Positions 52,887 through 61,936 of a stretch of DNA of 64,000 nt are shown one piece after another. Position 1 is the stretch's first letter, and every line of letters starts with the position of its first letter. Both the position numbers and the translations under genes were made by a program. The notes beneath the pieces are model-generated. The model had not been told where the DNA came from and ran no database searches. It saw only the letters and a list, made by a program, of their open reading frames with translations. This DNA comes from Streptomyces cylindrosporus (GTDB taxonomy: Bacteria; Actinomycetota; Actinomycetes; Streptomycetales; Streptomycetaceae). The stretch spans positions 186,001 through 250,000 of the forward strand of contig NZ_JALDAY010000006.1 of assembly GCF_022698165.1 (NCBI RefSeq), written 5' to 3'.

Positions 52887-53447
52887 TCAGGTCCTGGGAA
52901 TCGAGCGGGACAGGCGCATCGCCGAGGCGAGGAAGAAGATGCCGCCGAGCGCGGCGTAGCCGGCGATGGTGGCCAGTGAGGGGTCGTCCTGAGTGGCGCT
53001 TCGGATGAAGTTCGCGCCGGCGAGGACGGAGATGCCGCCGCTGAGGATCATGGCCCACTGGCCGCCCATCGGGCGGCGCGCGACGCCCACCAGGAGCTGT
53101 ATGAGGCCGGAAACGACCGCCCACGCGCCCCAGACGCGCAGTACGTCGGCCACGCCGGAGGCGCCGGCGATCACGACGCCGACGGCGGCGAGCGCACTGG
53201 CGGCCATGTTGGCGTACAGGCCCTTGACCAGGCCAGCGGCGCGCGCCGACCTGGCGTCGACCACGGCCGCGGCGACATCGAAGGCGGGGTAGAGGAACAG
53301 GAGCACCTTCGTACCGACGGTGAGTTCATCACCGGACACCAGCAGGAGTGCGGCCCAGGCGGCGGCGAAGGCGAAGCGGATGACGTACAGCCGGCGCAGG
53401 GCGGGTACGGCGGCGGTGGGCGTGGCGGAGGCAGTGGTGGATGCCAT
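52887..53447 (-). CDS. DUF308-like membrane protein
   Basis: 186 residues with about six membrane helices (LYVIRFAFAAAWAALLLVSG, VLLFLYPAFDVAAAVVDARS, GAWAVVSGLIQLLVGVARRP, MILSGGISVLAGANFI). Paired helices with a GG turn suggest the HdeD/DUF308 group. Divergent from a TetR gene with matching repeats between them, so it is that regulator's probable target. The 218 bases before its stop hold only unassignable sequence. Confidence 0.75.
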   Translation of the reverse strand: MASTTASATPTAAVPALRRLYVIRFAFAAAWAALLLVSGDELTVGTKVLLFLYPAFDVAAAVVDARSARAAGLVKGLYANMAASALAAVGVVIAGASGVADVLRVWGAWAVVSGLIQLLVGVARRPMGGQWAMILSGGISVLAGANFIRSATQDDPSLATIAGYAALGGIFFLASAMRLSRSIPRT

Positions 53448-53476
53448 AGGGGTTCTCCAGTATCTGCGAAGTAGAG

Positions 53477-53493
53477 AGAACGGTCTCTCTTGT
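53477..53493 (+). promoter_or_regulatory. Candidate TetR operator, copy 1
   Basis: AGAACGGTCTCTCTTGT; its inverse complement recurs at 53523-53539 with one mismatch. Lies 29 bases upstream of the membrane protein start. Confidence 0.65.
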
Positions 53494-53522
53494 TTGCAGC
53501 CTGGCACAGCCAATCTGCGAAG

Positions 53523-53539
53523 ACAAGAGAGAGCGTTCT
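53523..53539 (-). promoter_or_regulatory. Candidate TetR operator, copy 2
   Basis: ACAAGAGAGAGCGTTCT on the plus strand, inverse of copy 1, 20 bases upstream of the TetR start; centres are 46 bases apart. Confidence 0.65.
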
Positions 53540-53558
53540 ACCCTCTATAGTGGGCCGT

Positions 53559-54257
53559 ATGGCAAAGACGGAAGTCGGCACAGGCAGCGGCAGGCGAGTC
53601 TCCGAGGCTCGCGAACGGCTCCTGAAGACCGCCGGGCAGCTCTTCTACGCGGAGGGCATTCAGAGGGTAGGCGTCGACCGCCTGGTCGCCGAGTCGAAGG
53701 TCACCAACGCCACCTTCTACCGCCACTTCCCCAGCAAGGAAGACCTTGCCGTCGCCTACATCGGAAGCGTCGACCAGGCGATCCGTACCCAGATCGGCTC
53801 CCTGACGGCCGCGGACCTGCCGCCCGACGCGATCCTGCGGGGCATCGGCGCGTCCCTGGTCGACCAGATCCGCTCGCCCGGCTACCGCGGATGCGCCTTC
53901 CTCAACGCGGCAGCGGAATTCCCCGATCCCGACCATCCGGTTCACCGTGCCGTTGTGCAACACCGCGCATGGTTCCTTCAGACGATCACCGCACTGTTCA
54001 CTGAGATCACAGCCGCGCAGGCCGATCACGCCGGGCGGCACTTCGTCATGCTCCGCGACGGCGCGATGAGCGCCGGCTACCTCGGCGACCCCGTCCTGGC
54101 CGGCGAGACCTTGCTGCGTGGCATCGACGGACTGCTGCGGATCCATACCGCCCGCGGACAGGACGAGGGCACCACCTCGGCATCCGCATCCGGTCAGGCC
54201 TCCTCCGCGGTGCCGACGGTCTCCGACATCGAGTGCTCGCCGCGCCCCGGCGGGTGA
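53559..54257 (+). CDS. TetR-family regulator
   Basis: 232 residues. ERLLKTAGQLFYAEGIQRVG, VDRLVAESKVTNATFYRHFP is the helix-turn-helix; RGCAFLNAAAEFPDPDHPVH is typical of the AcrR/TetR_C_33-like group. ATG 53559 starts it. The last 30 residues are Ser/Ala-rich. It should control the divergent membrane protein. Confidence 0.88.
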   Translation: MAKTEVGTGSGRRVSEARERLLKTAGQLFYAEGIQRVGVDRLVAESKVTNATFYRHFPSKEDLAVAYIGSVDQAIRTQIGSLTAADLPPDAILRGIGASLVDQIRSPGYRGCAFLNAAAEFPDPDHPVHRAVVQHRAWFLQTITALFTEITAAQADHAGRHFVMLRDGAMSAGYLGDPVLAGETLLRGIDGLLRIHTARGQDEGTTSASASGQASSAVPTVSDIECSPRPGG

Positions 54258-54464
54258 CCACAGTTGGCGCTCCACCGGCCGCGTTGAGCACCGAGTGGGT
54301 GTCGGCGTACTTGCTTGCGTGCAGAGCCAGTTACGGATCGACGTGCAGATCAAGTTCTGGGTTGTCTCACGTGGCACCTGTCGCGAGCTTCAGGTGGCGG
54401 GTCGGAGCGACGGCGACGTAGAGGATCTTGAGACCGTGCGCGGCCCATGGCAGGCTCATGCCGC

Positions 54465-55049
54465 ATGATCGATGAATTCGCTAAAGACAACCTGCACGGG
54501 AGACTGCGCCGAGACCGTGAGGCGCTGCTCTGGAAACTCGACGGCTTGTCCGAGTACGACGCCCGCCGACCTTTGACGGCGACCGGGACCAACCTCCTCG
54601 GCCTGGTCAAACACGTGGCCACCGTCGAGGCCAGGTACTTCGGCGAGGTCTTCGACCGCCCCTCCCCCGAACCGCTGCCCCGGTGGGACGACTACGACGG
54701 CAGCGACTTGTGGGCGACCGAGGACGAGAGCCGCGATCAGATCATCGCGTTCTATCGGCGCACGTGGGAGCACTCGGACGCCACGATCAACGAGCTTCGC
54801 CTCGACTCCCCCGGCCACGTGCCGTGGTGGCCGGAGCCTCATCGCAACGCGAACCTGTTCGCCATCATGGTCCATGTCCTGGGCGAGACCGTCCGGCATG
54901 CCGGGCACGCCGACATCCTGCGCGAGGGCCTCGACGGGCGGACCGGGATGCGCGCCGAATACGAGGAGAAGATCGACGCGGACGCGCGCGCAGCCTACTG
55001 CGCGAAGATCGAGCGGGCCGCCAGGTCGGCCGCACCACTCACGGCTTAG
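54465..55049 (+). CDS. DinB-family (DUF664) protein
   Basis: 194 residues. EALLWKLDGLSEYDARRPLT, GTNLLGLVKHVATVEARYFG (first metal His) and MVHVLGETVRHAGHADILRE (two further His) make the four-helix DinB/YfiT metal fold. These act as thiol-dependent transferases or have unknown roles. ATG 54465 precedes IDEFAKDN. The 207 bases before it hold no gene. Confidence 0.85.
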   Translation: MIDEFAKDNLHGRLRRDREALLWKLDGLSEYDARRPLTATGTNLLGLVKHVATVEARYFGEVFDRPSPEPLPRWDDYDGSDLWATEDESRDQIIAFYRRTWEHSDATINELRLDSPGHVPWWPEPHRNANLFAIMVHVLGETVRHAGHADILREGLDGRTGMRAEYEEKIDADARAAYCAKIERAARSAAPLTA

Positions 55050-55159
55050 GGGCTTAGAGGTTGCCCTTGCTGCCGTGCCGGTCGAGCCTGGACAGTCGAT
55101 CGTCCAGGTCGGAGGCGGAGGGACTTCCACTGGAGGCCCGCACGGCGGGGGTGGACCAA

Positions 55160-55265
55160 CAGCGTGTTCGGTCAGTCGGTCGGCGGCCTTCTTCCCGCGG
55201 TGGGAGGAGCCGTTGTCCGCGATCCAGAACACGCTCCGTAGGTGTGGTTCACGGGGATCGCTCTG
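55160..55265 (-). pseudogene. IS630-family transposase, internal scrap
   Basis: Reads VFWIADNGSSHRGKKAADRL then TEH, the second catalytic-Asp block of IS630-type transposases (xDNxxxH). The rest of the 356 bases between genes here is unassignable. Confidence 0.7.
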
Positions 55266-55405
55266 GCCCGGCCAGGAGCGGGAGTGGAGTGGCAGCGGCA
55301 GCGGTCCTGGACGGAGGTCTTCTCGTCCTCGCTGACGACGCTCGGCCGGGCGGGGTGCCCGCAGCGCCTTCGGTCTGGCGGAAGGGGGCGTGGTCGTCCG
55401 TCGGT

Positions 55406-56269
55406 TCAGGCGTTTTCGGGCCGTCGGAACGCGTCGGCGTTGCGCGCGCACCAGTCGGCGAAAGTTCGCGGCCTGCGTCCGAGCAGCCGCCCCACGGTGT
55501 CCGTCCGGAACCCGACGGTGTCGGCGCGCATGAGGGTGAAGCCCTCCGTGATGGCGTCGGCGAGTGCCTGGGGTGCCCCGTTGGGGAAGCGGAACCGTAC
55601 GGCCTCGGCCGCTGTGGCCGTTTCCCGGACCTCGATGTTGCGGCCGATCGTCTCGGAGATGATGCGGACCTGCTCGGCGACGGTGAACATCTCGTCGCCG
55701 GTGAGCACGTATTCCTTGTCCTGGTGACCGGCCTCGGTCAGGGCGAGGGCGGCGACCGCGGCGATGTCCGCGGGGTCGATCGGGGCGTAGCGGCCCGGGC
55801 CGACCGGGTCGAGGACGTAGTTTCCCTCGCGGATGGTGGGCAGCCAGTCGAGGGCGTTGGTCATGAAGCCGCCGGGCCGCAGGAATGTGACGGGGATACC
55901 GGAGGCGCGGATGATCTGCTCGCGTTCGTGGTGCCAGCGCCCCATGGCGGGAATCGGGTCGAAGGTGACGTGGAAGGAGGACAGGTGCACGACATGCTGC
56001 ACCCCGGCGGCCTGGGCGGCGGCGATGGCGGCGGCGGTGTAGTCGGTGCCTATGCCCTGTGTGAGCAGGAAGAGTTTGTCGACGCCCGCGAAGGCCGGAG
56101 CCAGTGTCGCGGGTTCCCCCAGGTCGCCGACGGCGCGTTCGGCGCGCTCGGGCAGTCGTGCGGCGCGGGCGGGGTCGCGGACGAGGAGACGTAACTTCGC
56201 GCCCTTCGCGTCGAGTTCGCGGGTGAGTTCCCGGCCGATGTTCCCGGTGGCTCCGGTGACCAGTATCAT
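55406..56269 (-). CDS. NmrA-family NAD(P)-binding protein
   Basis: 287 residues. MILVTGATGNIGRELTRELD is the cofactor loop; LRLLVRDPARAARLPERAER, VDKLFLLTQGIGTDYTAAAI and VTFLRPGGFMTNALDWLPTI match NmrA/quinone-reductase-like proteins. GGGGAG precedes ATG 56269. Divergent from a MarR regulator, so it is the likely target of that protein. Confidence 0.9.
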   Translation of the reverse strand: MILVTGATGNIGRELTRELDAKGAKLRLLVRDPARAARLPERAERAVGDLGEPATLAPAFAGVDKLFLLTQGIGTDYTAAAIAAAQAAGVQHVVHLSSFHVTFDPIPAMGRWHHEREQIIRASGIPVTFLRPGGFMTNALDWLPTIREGNYVLDPVGPGRYAPIDPADIAAVAALALTEAGHQDKEYVLTGDEMFTVAEQVRIISETIGRNIEVRETATAAEAVRFRFPNGAPQALADAITEGFTLMRADTVGFRTDTVGRLLGRRPRTFADWCARNADAFRRPENA

Positions 56270-56290
56270 CGTGGCTCCCCAAAGTCGTTT

Positions 56291-56347
56291 GCCGTCTATC
56301 GAGTTCGAGGGAACGTTAGCCGGTGAACGATTAGCCGTCAACCGAGT
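56291..56347. promoter_or_regulatory. Direct repeats between NmrA-like and MarR genes
   Basis: GCCGTCTATCGAGTT (56291-56305) and GCCGTCAACCGAGTT (56333-56347) differ at two positions and are 42 bases (four turns) apart. Two TTAGCCG copies lie between. Candidate MarR sites over both promoters. Confidence 0.5.
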
Positions 56348-56394
56348 TGGTTGCGGCTCGGGCGTCCGCTCCCGCACATCACCGAAAGGCCGCG

Positions 56395-56850
56395 ATGTCA
56401 GAGTTCCTTGACCTGCACGGCAGAACGTCGAAGGTGCTTCGGGCCCTGGCCGACGCGGCCATGCGGCGCCATGGGCTGCACGTCGGACAGAACTACCTGC
56501 TCGCCGTGCTGTGGGAGCGGGACGGCAGCACGCCCGGCGAAGTCGCCGCCGCGCTGAACGTCACGACGCCCACCGTCGTCAAGATGGCCGACCGGATGAC
56601 GGCGGCCGGGCTGCTCACCCGTCGCCGCGACGACCGGGACAACCGCCTCGTCCGGCTCTGGCTCACCGACGCGGGGCGTGCGCTGCAGAAACCGGTCGAG
56701 GCGGAACGGCGGTTGATCGAGGAGAAGGTCACCGCGGACCTCACCGAAACCGAACGCGAAGCCCTCTTGAACGCCCTGGCGAAGGTCCACCGGGCGGCGA
56801 GTGAGCTACTGAGCGAGCCCATCGACTACGGGGACTCTGCCAGCAGTTGA
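56395..56850 (+). CDS. MarR-family regulator
   Basis: 151 residues from ATG 56395 with GAAAGG upstream. LHVGQNYLLAVLWERDGSTP, PGEVAAALNVTTPTVVKMAD (recognition helix) and RRRDDRDNRLVRLWLTDAGR (wing) are all classic MarR. It is divergent from the NmrA-like gene. A strong shared hairpin follows it. Confidence 0.92.
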   Translation: MSEFLDLHGRTSKVLRALADAAMRRHGLHVGQNYLLAVLWERDGSTPGEVAAALNVTTPTVVKMADRMTAAGLLTRRRDDRDNRLVRLWLTDAGRALQKPVEAERRLIEEKVTADLTETEREALLNALAKVHRAASELLSEPIDYGDSASS

Positions 56851-56873
56851 CGCTCCCACGCCCCCCTGCCGGG

Positions 56874-56921
56874 GGCCCGGCCGGTCCGACGCCGACGTGT
56901 CGGCTCGGACCGGCCGGGGCC
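56874..56921. terminator. Bidirectional terminator between MarR and chitinase
   Basis: A long GC stem: GGCCCGGCCGGTCCGA pairs with TCGGACCGGCCGGGGCC with an inner GCCGAC/GTCGGC, serving both converging genes. Confidence 0.8.
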
Positions 56922-56976
56922 GTTTCGAGAAGTCAGGCGTGTACTTCCCGTCTGGCGGCGGTGTGCTGACGGAGTT

Positions 56977-58545
56977 TCAGCCGGTGTAGGTGGCGAAGAT
57001 CTTCGCGAACTCGTAGGGAGACTGGGGGATGTTGGTGCACTGGTACAGGGCTCCGGTGCAGGCGTTGCGGTCGCGGGTGGATTCCCAGAAGGCGAGTTCG
57101 CCCAAGTGTCGGGACTGGGCGAAGGCGACCAGTTGGCGTGCGTCGGACTGGTCGTAGATGTGGCCGTCGTCGTTCTGGCCGAGCATCGGCGTCACGCCGA
57201 TCATCGCCCAGAGTTCGGCGTCGCTCCGGCCGGGGTAGAGCGACTTGAGCTGGGTGAACGTGCTCTGGGCGGCTTGGACCGCCGCGTCGCCGTAGTCGAT
57301 GCTCCTGTAGTAGTCCATGGCCATGACGTTGACGACGTCGAGGTCGACGCCGGCGTCTCGCGCCGACTTGACCACGTTCAGGCCGTCCGCGGTGAGGCCT
57401 TCCGGTAGCACCGGCAGCGTCAGCGAGATCCGCAGGCCCGGGTGGGCCTGTTGCAGGCGTGCCAGGGCCTGGGAGCGGCGGGTGACGGAGGCCGGGTCCG
57501 CGGTGGCGGCGCCCTCGATGTCGAAGTCGACGTACTTCAGGCCGTAGGCGGAGACGACCGCGTCGTACTCGGCGAACAACGCGTCCACCGACCCGCAGGC
57601 CTGGGCCAGTTCGATCCCGCTGGCGCCGCCGAAGGAGACCTTGACGTCTCCCCCGTTCGCTCGCAGGTCGTCGATCTGGTCCTTGGCCCAACCGTCGCGC
57701 GGGTCATAGGCGTTGAACCACATCGCCTTGCAGCCCGAGGCGGTGATGAAGGCCATGGTGTAGTTCTTGAGTCCGCTCGCCGTGGCCATCTCGGGCATGC
57801 TCGGGGTGGGCCAGGCGCCCATGTCGACGTACGGCGCGGTGGACAGGCTCGAGCCGGGCTGCTGGTCGCCGCCCGCAGATGTCGTACCGCTGACGGCGGT
57901 GCTGTAGGCGGAGAGGTTTCCCGCCGCGTCGCGGGCGCGGACGCGGAACGAGTAGGTCGTGCTCGGCTGAAGTCCCGTGGCTGTGTACGAGGTTGCGGTG
58001 ACGAGGACTGGTGTGCCGCCGTCGCGGGAGACCTCGTAACCGGCGACGGAGCCGGAGTCGTCGGTGGCGGCGGTCCAGCGCAGTGTGAGCGAGGAGCCGG
58101 TCGCGGATCCGACGGTCACGCCGGCCGGGACGGCGGGCGGTGTGGTGTCGGCTCCGGAGCCGCCGGTGCAGGGCGCTCCGTCGAGTTTGCAGTTGGCGGG
58201 GGTGCCGGTGCCGGTGGAGACCCAGCCGAAGGTCGCGGACGCGCCGGGTGCCAGGGTGCCGTTGTACTCGCGGTTCTTGAAGGTGACGTGGGTGCCGGTC
58301 CGGGTGAGCAGCGCGTCCCAGTACGAGCCGACGGTGGTGCCCGAGGGGAGGTCGAACTCGACGGTCCAGGAGGACAGCGTCGTACCGCCGGAGTTGGTGA
58401 TGGTGTACGCGCCCTGGTAGCCGCCGTCCCAGGTGGAGGTCTTGGAGAAGCTCGCGGTCGGTGTTCCCGCGGCGGTGGCGGGTGGGGCGAGGACGGCGAG
58501 GAGCATTCCGATGAGCAGGACGAGGGGTGCGGAGAGTCTTCGCAT
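56977..58545 (-). CDS. Secreted GH18 chitinase with CBM2 and FnIII domains
   Basis: 522 residues. A signal peptide (RRLSAPLVLLIGMLLAVLA, cleavage near TAAG) precedes a CBM2 domain (about 27-135: WDGGYQGAYTITNSGGTTLS, NREYNGTLAPG), a fibronectin III domain (about 140-225) and a GH18 barrel from about 240. The catalytic motif is KYVDFDIEG, with the acid Glu in the DxxDxDxE-type pattern; VNVMAMDYY and MLGQNDDG follow. It resembles actinobacterial chitinases (ChiC-type arrangement). It should cut chitin outside the cell, with CBM2 binding the polymer. A dre-like site lies in the promoter. Confidence 0.93.
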   Translation of the reverse strand: MRRLSAPLVLLIGMLLAVLAPPATAAGTPTASFSKTSTWDGGYQGAYTITNSGGTTLSSWTVEFDLPSGTTVGSYWDALLTRTGTHVTFKNREYNGTLAPGASATFGWVSTGTGTPANCKLDGAPCTGGSGADTTPPAVPAGVTVGSATGSSLTLRWTAATDDSGSVAGYEVSRDGGTPVLVTATSYTATGLQPSTTYSFRVRARDAAGNLSAYSTAVSGTTSAGGDQQPGSSLSTAPYVDMGAWPTPSMPEMATASGLKNYTMAFITASGCKAMWFNAYDPRDGWAKDQIDDLRANGGDVKVSFGGASGIELAQACGSVDALFAEYDAVVSAYGLKYVDFDIEGAATADPASVTRRSQALARLQQAHPGLRISLTLPVLPEGLTADGLNVVKSARDAGVDLDVVNVMAMDYYRSIDYGDAAVQAAQSTFTQLKSLYPGRSDAELWAMIGVTPMLGQNDDGHIYDQSDARQLVAFAQSRHLGELAFWESTRDRNACTGALYQCTNIPQSPYEFAKIFATYTG

Positions 58546-58596
58546 TGCTGACTCCTGGGGGGTTGGGCGCCGGGGAGGCGCGCGAGGCCGCACATG

Positions 58597-58613
58597 ATTG
58601 GTCCATACCAAAT
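58597..58613. promoter_or_regulatory. dre-like operator (DasR-type) upstream of the chitinase
   Basis: ATTGGTCCATACCAAAT has TTGGT and ACCAA arms around four bases, close to the TGGTCTAGACCA-type dre element and the direct-repeat element of Streptomyces chitinase promoters. It sits 52 bases upstream of the start codon, a normal repressor position. GlcNAc control via DasR is inferred. Confidence 0.6.
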
Positions 58614-58744
58614 CTCTGACATGTACGTACCGAGCGGCAGCGCCATTGGTCAAGCCCGGCGTTCCGTTGTCACGAAATCGGGTCGCTGATCCGTCTTCAG
58701 GGGAAGGGCATCTCGCAACGGGCCGCCCGGCAGCACCATCCGGG

Positions 58745-58944
58745 CGGCAGGCACCGCGGGGCTGCTCGCCGGGCCGGCCGTGCCCGTTCTGGGAACCCTG
58801 GCCGCCGCCTGCCTCGTGCTCTACTTCATCGGCGCCGTCATCGCCCACCTGCGGGTCGGTTCCCGCAACATCGTCGGCGGGATCGTGTTCCTCGTCACCG
58901 CCGTGGCCGCGCTGGTCCTGGGCCTGGCTTACCACGGCCCTTAA
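58745..58944 (+). pseudogene. DoxX-like membrane protein, C-terminal remnant
   Basis: Reads TIRAAGTAGLLAGPAVPVLG, TLAAACLVLYFIGAVIAHLR and GIVFLVTAVAALVLGLAYHG to TAA: the last helices of DoxX-like proteins. The first helices and a start codon are missing. Confidence 0.6.
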
Positions 58945-58963
58945 TGATCTGTGCAGGAAGCAC

Positions 58964-58997
58964 GGAGTCGAGGGGGCGGTCGTGCCCCCTCGACTCC
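58964..58997 (-). terminator. Hairpin terminator after the secreted protein gene
   Basis: A perfect 14-bp stem (58964-58977 with 58984-58997) and a six-base loop, 13 bases past the stop at 59011. Confidence 0.8.
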
Positions 58998-59010
58998 GGC
59001 CCCTAACCGC

Positions 59011-59859
59011 TCACCTGACGTCGACGAAGTCGCCGGGCGCTGTCGACGCGGCGGTGGTGGCCGTGCCCGCGAAGGCATAGCGGTAGTAGCCGTCGACCGT
59101 GGCCTTGGTGGTGGTCTTCAGGACGCCGGTGCTGTTGGTTCTCACCGTCTTGAGGGTGGTGTAGGTGCTGCTGCCCTTCTTGCGGAACTGCAGCTTCACG
59201 GGCTGGGACGCGTAGCCGGCGTACTTGCCCGTCGACCAGTTCGCGCGGGCCAGCTTGCCCGTGACCGTGATGGTCTTGCCCTTCTTGACCGGCTCGGGAG
59301 TGGCGTCGGCGGTCAGCGTGGAGGCCTTCTTGATCGCGGTGGTGGCGACGTCGTCGTTGTAACTGGCGTTCGCGTACAGGTCCCATGCGCCGAGGAACAG
59401 CTTCCACTTCCCGGCGACGCCGTTGTCCTTCATGTCGGTGGCCGGGTGGATGTTGAAGACGGCCTTGCAGTTGTAGACGCCCTGGGTGGCGGTCTCGGTG
59501 CAGGTGGGGTCGTCGTCCGTGCCGAGGCCGCCGGTGATGCCGTCCGTGGTCGAGCTGTCGGTGCCCTGCCACAGGAAGGCCTCGGTGAGGGCGACGCCGT
59601 TCTGGTCGGTGGCGGTGTAGGTGACGGTGACGGACTTCGTGCCGGTGACGCCGAGGACGATGTCCTTGCCGCCGTTGATGACCGCGTTCGAGAACTTGGT
59701 GTTGCCCAACGAGTCCTTCGGCCGTACGGAGTTGGAGGCGAACGATCTGAGCTTGGCCGGCGCGTCCGTGTGCTCCGACGCCTGGGCGGTGGCCGGAAGA
59801 GTGAGCGCGGACAGGACCGCCGCACCGGAGACGATGACGGCGGCAGCGCGTATACGCAT
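59011..59859 (-). CDS. Secreted hypothetical protein with Ig-like C-terminus
   Basis: 282 residues. A signal peptide (IRAAAVIVSGAAVLSALTLP, cleavage near AQA) leads to a central domain with one Cys pair (DPTCTETATQGVYNCKAVFN) and a C-terminal beta domain (KKGKTITVTGKLARANWSTG, PVKLQFRKKGSSTYTTLKTV) like those found in actinobacterial surface and calcium-binding proteins. No catalytic site. GGGGGA precedes ATG 59859. Function unknown. Confidence 0.8.
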   Translation of the reverse strand: MRIRAAAVIVSGAAVLSALTLPATAQASEHTDAPAKLRSFASNSVRPKDSLGNTKFSNAVINGGKDIVLGVTGTKSVTVTYTATDQNGVALTEAFLWQGTDSSTTDGITGGLGTDDDPTCTETATQGVYNCKAVFNIHPATDMKDNGVAGKWKLFLGAWDLYANASYNDDVATTAIKKASTLTADATPEPVKKGKTITVTGKLARANWSTGKYAGYASQPVKLQFRKKGSSTYTTLKTVRTNSTGVLKTTTKATVDGYYRYAFAGTATTAASTAPGDFVDVR

Positions 59860-60016
59860 GAATCCCCCCACGGGAACCTGAGAGGCCCGCCGAAGTCTCC
59901 CTCCGGTCGGGCCTGTTGATCTCCGCATCCTACGAACTCGGTTCGGAACCAGTGAAGATCCTTTGTGCAATAAGTGCGTAATGGGCGAGGGAGCTTGCCG
60001 ACTCGGCGGTGCGCCG

Positions 60017-61936
60017 TCAGCTGTCCGTGGCCGTGACGTCCGTGGCGTACACGAGGGCGACCCGGTGGTTGTACTGGACGGTGTACATCGCCTTGGCGCC
60101 GGTGACGACCGTGCCGCTGGAAGGGAAGAAGTCGTCTGTGAGGGACGGTGCCGTTGTGGCCACGTAGGCCTGGCCGGGCGGGACCACGTACATGCTCAGC
60201 GCGGCCTGCGTCGAGGGAGACAGGGCTGCCGGGTACTCGCCGGCGTCCGGGTAGCTGGAGCCGTAGACCGCCACCGGCGAGGTGCCGGCCGCTGCGATCA
60301 CCTTCACGCCGTGGGCCGGCGTGGTGTTGCAGCCGTCCGGGTTGTGGAACCACACCTTGGCGCCGCTGTACCAGATGGCGGTCCAGTCGCCGTCCTGCCC
60401 GGCGACCACGAACTGCTGTCCCGCCACCGCCGTGCTGCCCCAGTCGTTGATCCGGTCGGTGCCGGCCGTGCCCGGGTGGATCGCCGGGTCCCCGAAGAGC
60501 GGGGCGGTGTCGGCGGGTTCGGTGTGCAGGTAGACGAAGTTCGCGGGCTGCTGCGTCTCGGTGCATACCGTGGTGGCGCCGGTCGGGTCGTCGGCGGGGC
60601 AGATCTGGACCGTCTGCGGGTTGTCGTCGAAGCGCGGAGCGATGGTGACCACCGAGCCGACAGGGCCGACACCGTGCTGCATGGCGTGCACTCCGAGCAG
60701 GCTCATGAAGTGGTTCCAGTCCCAGGACGGGCCCGGGTCCCAGTGCATGCCGGAGACGAGGGACGACCTGGGTCCGGCGACGTTGTCGTGGCCGATGATG
60801 TGCTGCCGATCCAGCGGTATGCCGAAGCGCGCGGCGAGGTACTTCACCAGGTCGGCCGTGGCCTCGTACTGCGCCTCGGTGTACCAGGTGGCGCCGTGCG
60901 CGGCGTAGCCCTCGTGCTCGATGCCGATCGAGTGCATGTTGGTGGAGTAGCTGCCCGCGTGGAAGGCGAGGTCCTTGGTGGGCACCATCTGCGTCACCGC
61001 GCCGTCGGAGGAGCGCATGACGTAGTGCGCGGCGGCGCCGCCCGCCTGTTCGAAGGTGGTGATGGCGGCGTCGTAGGAGCTCTCCGTGTCGTGGATGACG
61101 ATGGTGTCGATACGGATGCCGTTGGCGGGGCGGTTGGAGACCTGCCCGTTCGCGGCCGCCGCCGGGACGAAGGTGCAGGCGACGGTGGCGGGGCACTCGG
61201 TTTCGGTGTCCGTCGCGGACTTCAGGGCGAGTGAGGCCAGTTGGCCGGTGGCCGGGTGGACGTCGCTGTCTGCCGCGAGGGAGACGCGTCGGCCGTCGGC
61301 GGTGGTGCGGTGGGCTCCCTTCTTCACCGTGGCGAAGACGCGGTCGGCGAAGGCCTGGGCGCCCGGGCGCCGGGTCGACTGGCTGTAACGGGCCACGGCC
61401 GCGTACCAGTTGGCGGGGTCGGCGGACAGGGTGCCGGTCACCGTCTTCTGGTACGAGGCGAGAAGTGCCGCGCCGCCGCGGATGTTGGCCGACGGGTCGG
61501 TGCGCAACTCCTTCGCCGACAGGCCGGTCAGCTTCGCGGCCGCCTGGACCGTGTGCAGGGCGGGGTCGGCGGCCAGCTTCGACAGCTCGGCGCGGCCGAC
61601 CGCGCCCGCGTCCCCGGAGGCCATCATGGCGGGGGTCACGTCAGTCAGGTGCATGGGCCCGTAGCCGCCGTCCGTGCTGTGCTGTCCGGCGTGCGTCTCC
61701 CAGGCGGACTCCTGGTACGCCACCGCCAGCAGCACCTGACCCGGGACGTGGTAGGCGTCGGCGGCGGTCGTGAACTCCTGTTGGAGAGTGGGCGCCGAAG
61801 GTGCCGTGTCACCCGTGGCCAGTGCCGGCACCTGCGTCGCCGTCCCGGTTGCGAGGGCGAGCGCGGCGGCCGCGGCCGACAGGGCGCGACGGCGGCGCTT
61901 CGACGCATGGGCGCGGCCGGTGTTTCCAGTCGTCAT
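60017..61936 (-). CDS. N-acetylmuramoyl-L-alanine amidase (Amidase_2/PGRP) with lysozyme-like N-domain
   Basis: 639 residues. A signal peptide (residues 1-42, long KRRRRALSAAAAALALATGT n/h-region) is followed by a lytic-transglycosylase-like domain (about 50-200: VLLAVAYQESAWETHAGQHS, then GGYGPMHLTD with the Glu of YQESAW). The Amidase_2 domain (about 290-450) has RIDTIVIHDTESSYD, HAGSYSTNMHSIGIEHEGYA and HIIGHDNVAGPR, giving the zinc His pair and Tyr/His. A C-terminal SH3-like tail (VWFHNP) follows. It should cleave the stem peptide from peptidoglycan outside the cell. No c-di-AMP riboswitch is visible in its leader. Confidence 0.9.
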   Translation of the reverse strand: MTTGNTGRAHASKRRRRALSAAAAALALATGTATQVPALATGDTAPSAPTLQQEFTTAADAYHVPGQVLLAVAYQESAWETHAGQHSTDGGYGPMHLTDVTPAMMASGDAGAVGRAELSKLAADPALHTVQAAAKLTGLSAKELRTDPSANIRGGAALLASYQKTVTGTLSADPANWYAAVARYSQSTRRPGAQAFADRVFATVKKGAHRTTADGRRVSLAADSDVHPATGQLASLALKSATDTETECPATVACTFVPAAAANGQVSNRPANGIRIDTIVIHDTESSYDAAITTFEQAGGAAAHYVMRSSDGAVTQMVPTKDLAFHAGSYSTNMHSIGIEHEGYAAHGATWYTEAQYEATADLVKYLAARFGIPLDRQHIIGHDNVAGPRSSLVSGMHWDPGPSWDWNHFMSLLGVHAMQHGVGPVGSVVTIAPRFDDNPQTVQICPADDPTGATTVCTETQQPANFVYLHTEPADTAPLFGDPAIHPGTAGTDRINDWGSTAVAGQQFVVAGQDGDWTAIWYSGAKVWFHNPDGCNTTPAHGVKVIAAAGTSPVAVYGSSYPDAGEYPAALSPSTQAALSMYVVPPGQAYVATTAPSLTDDFFPSSGTVVTGAKAMYTVQYNHRVALVYATDVTATDS

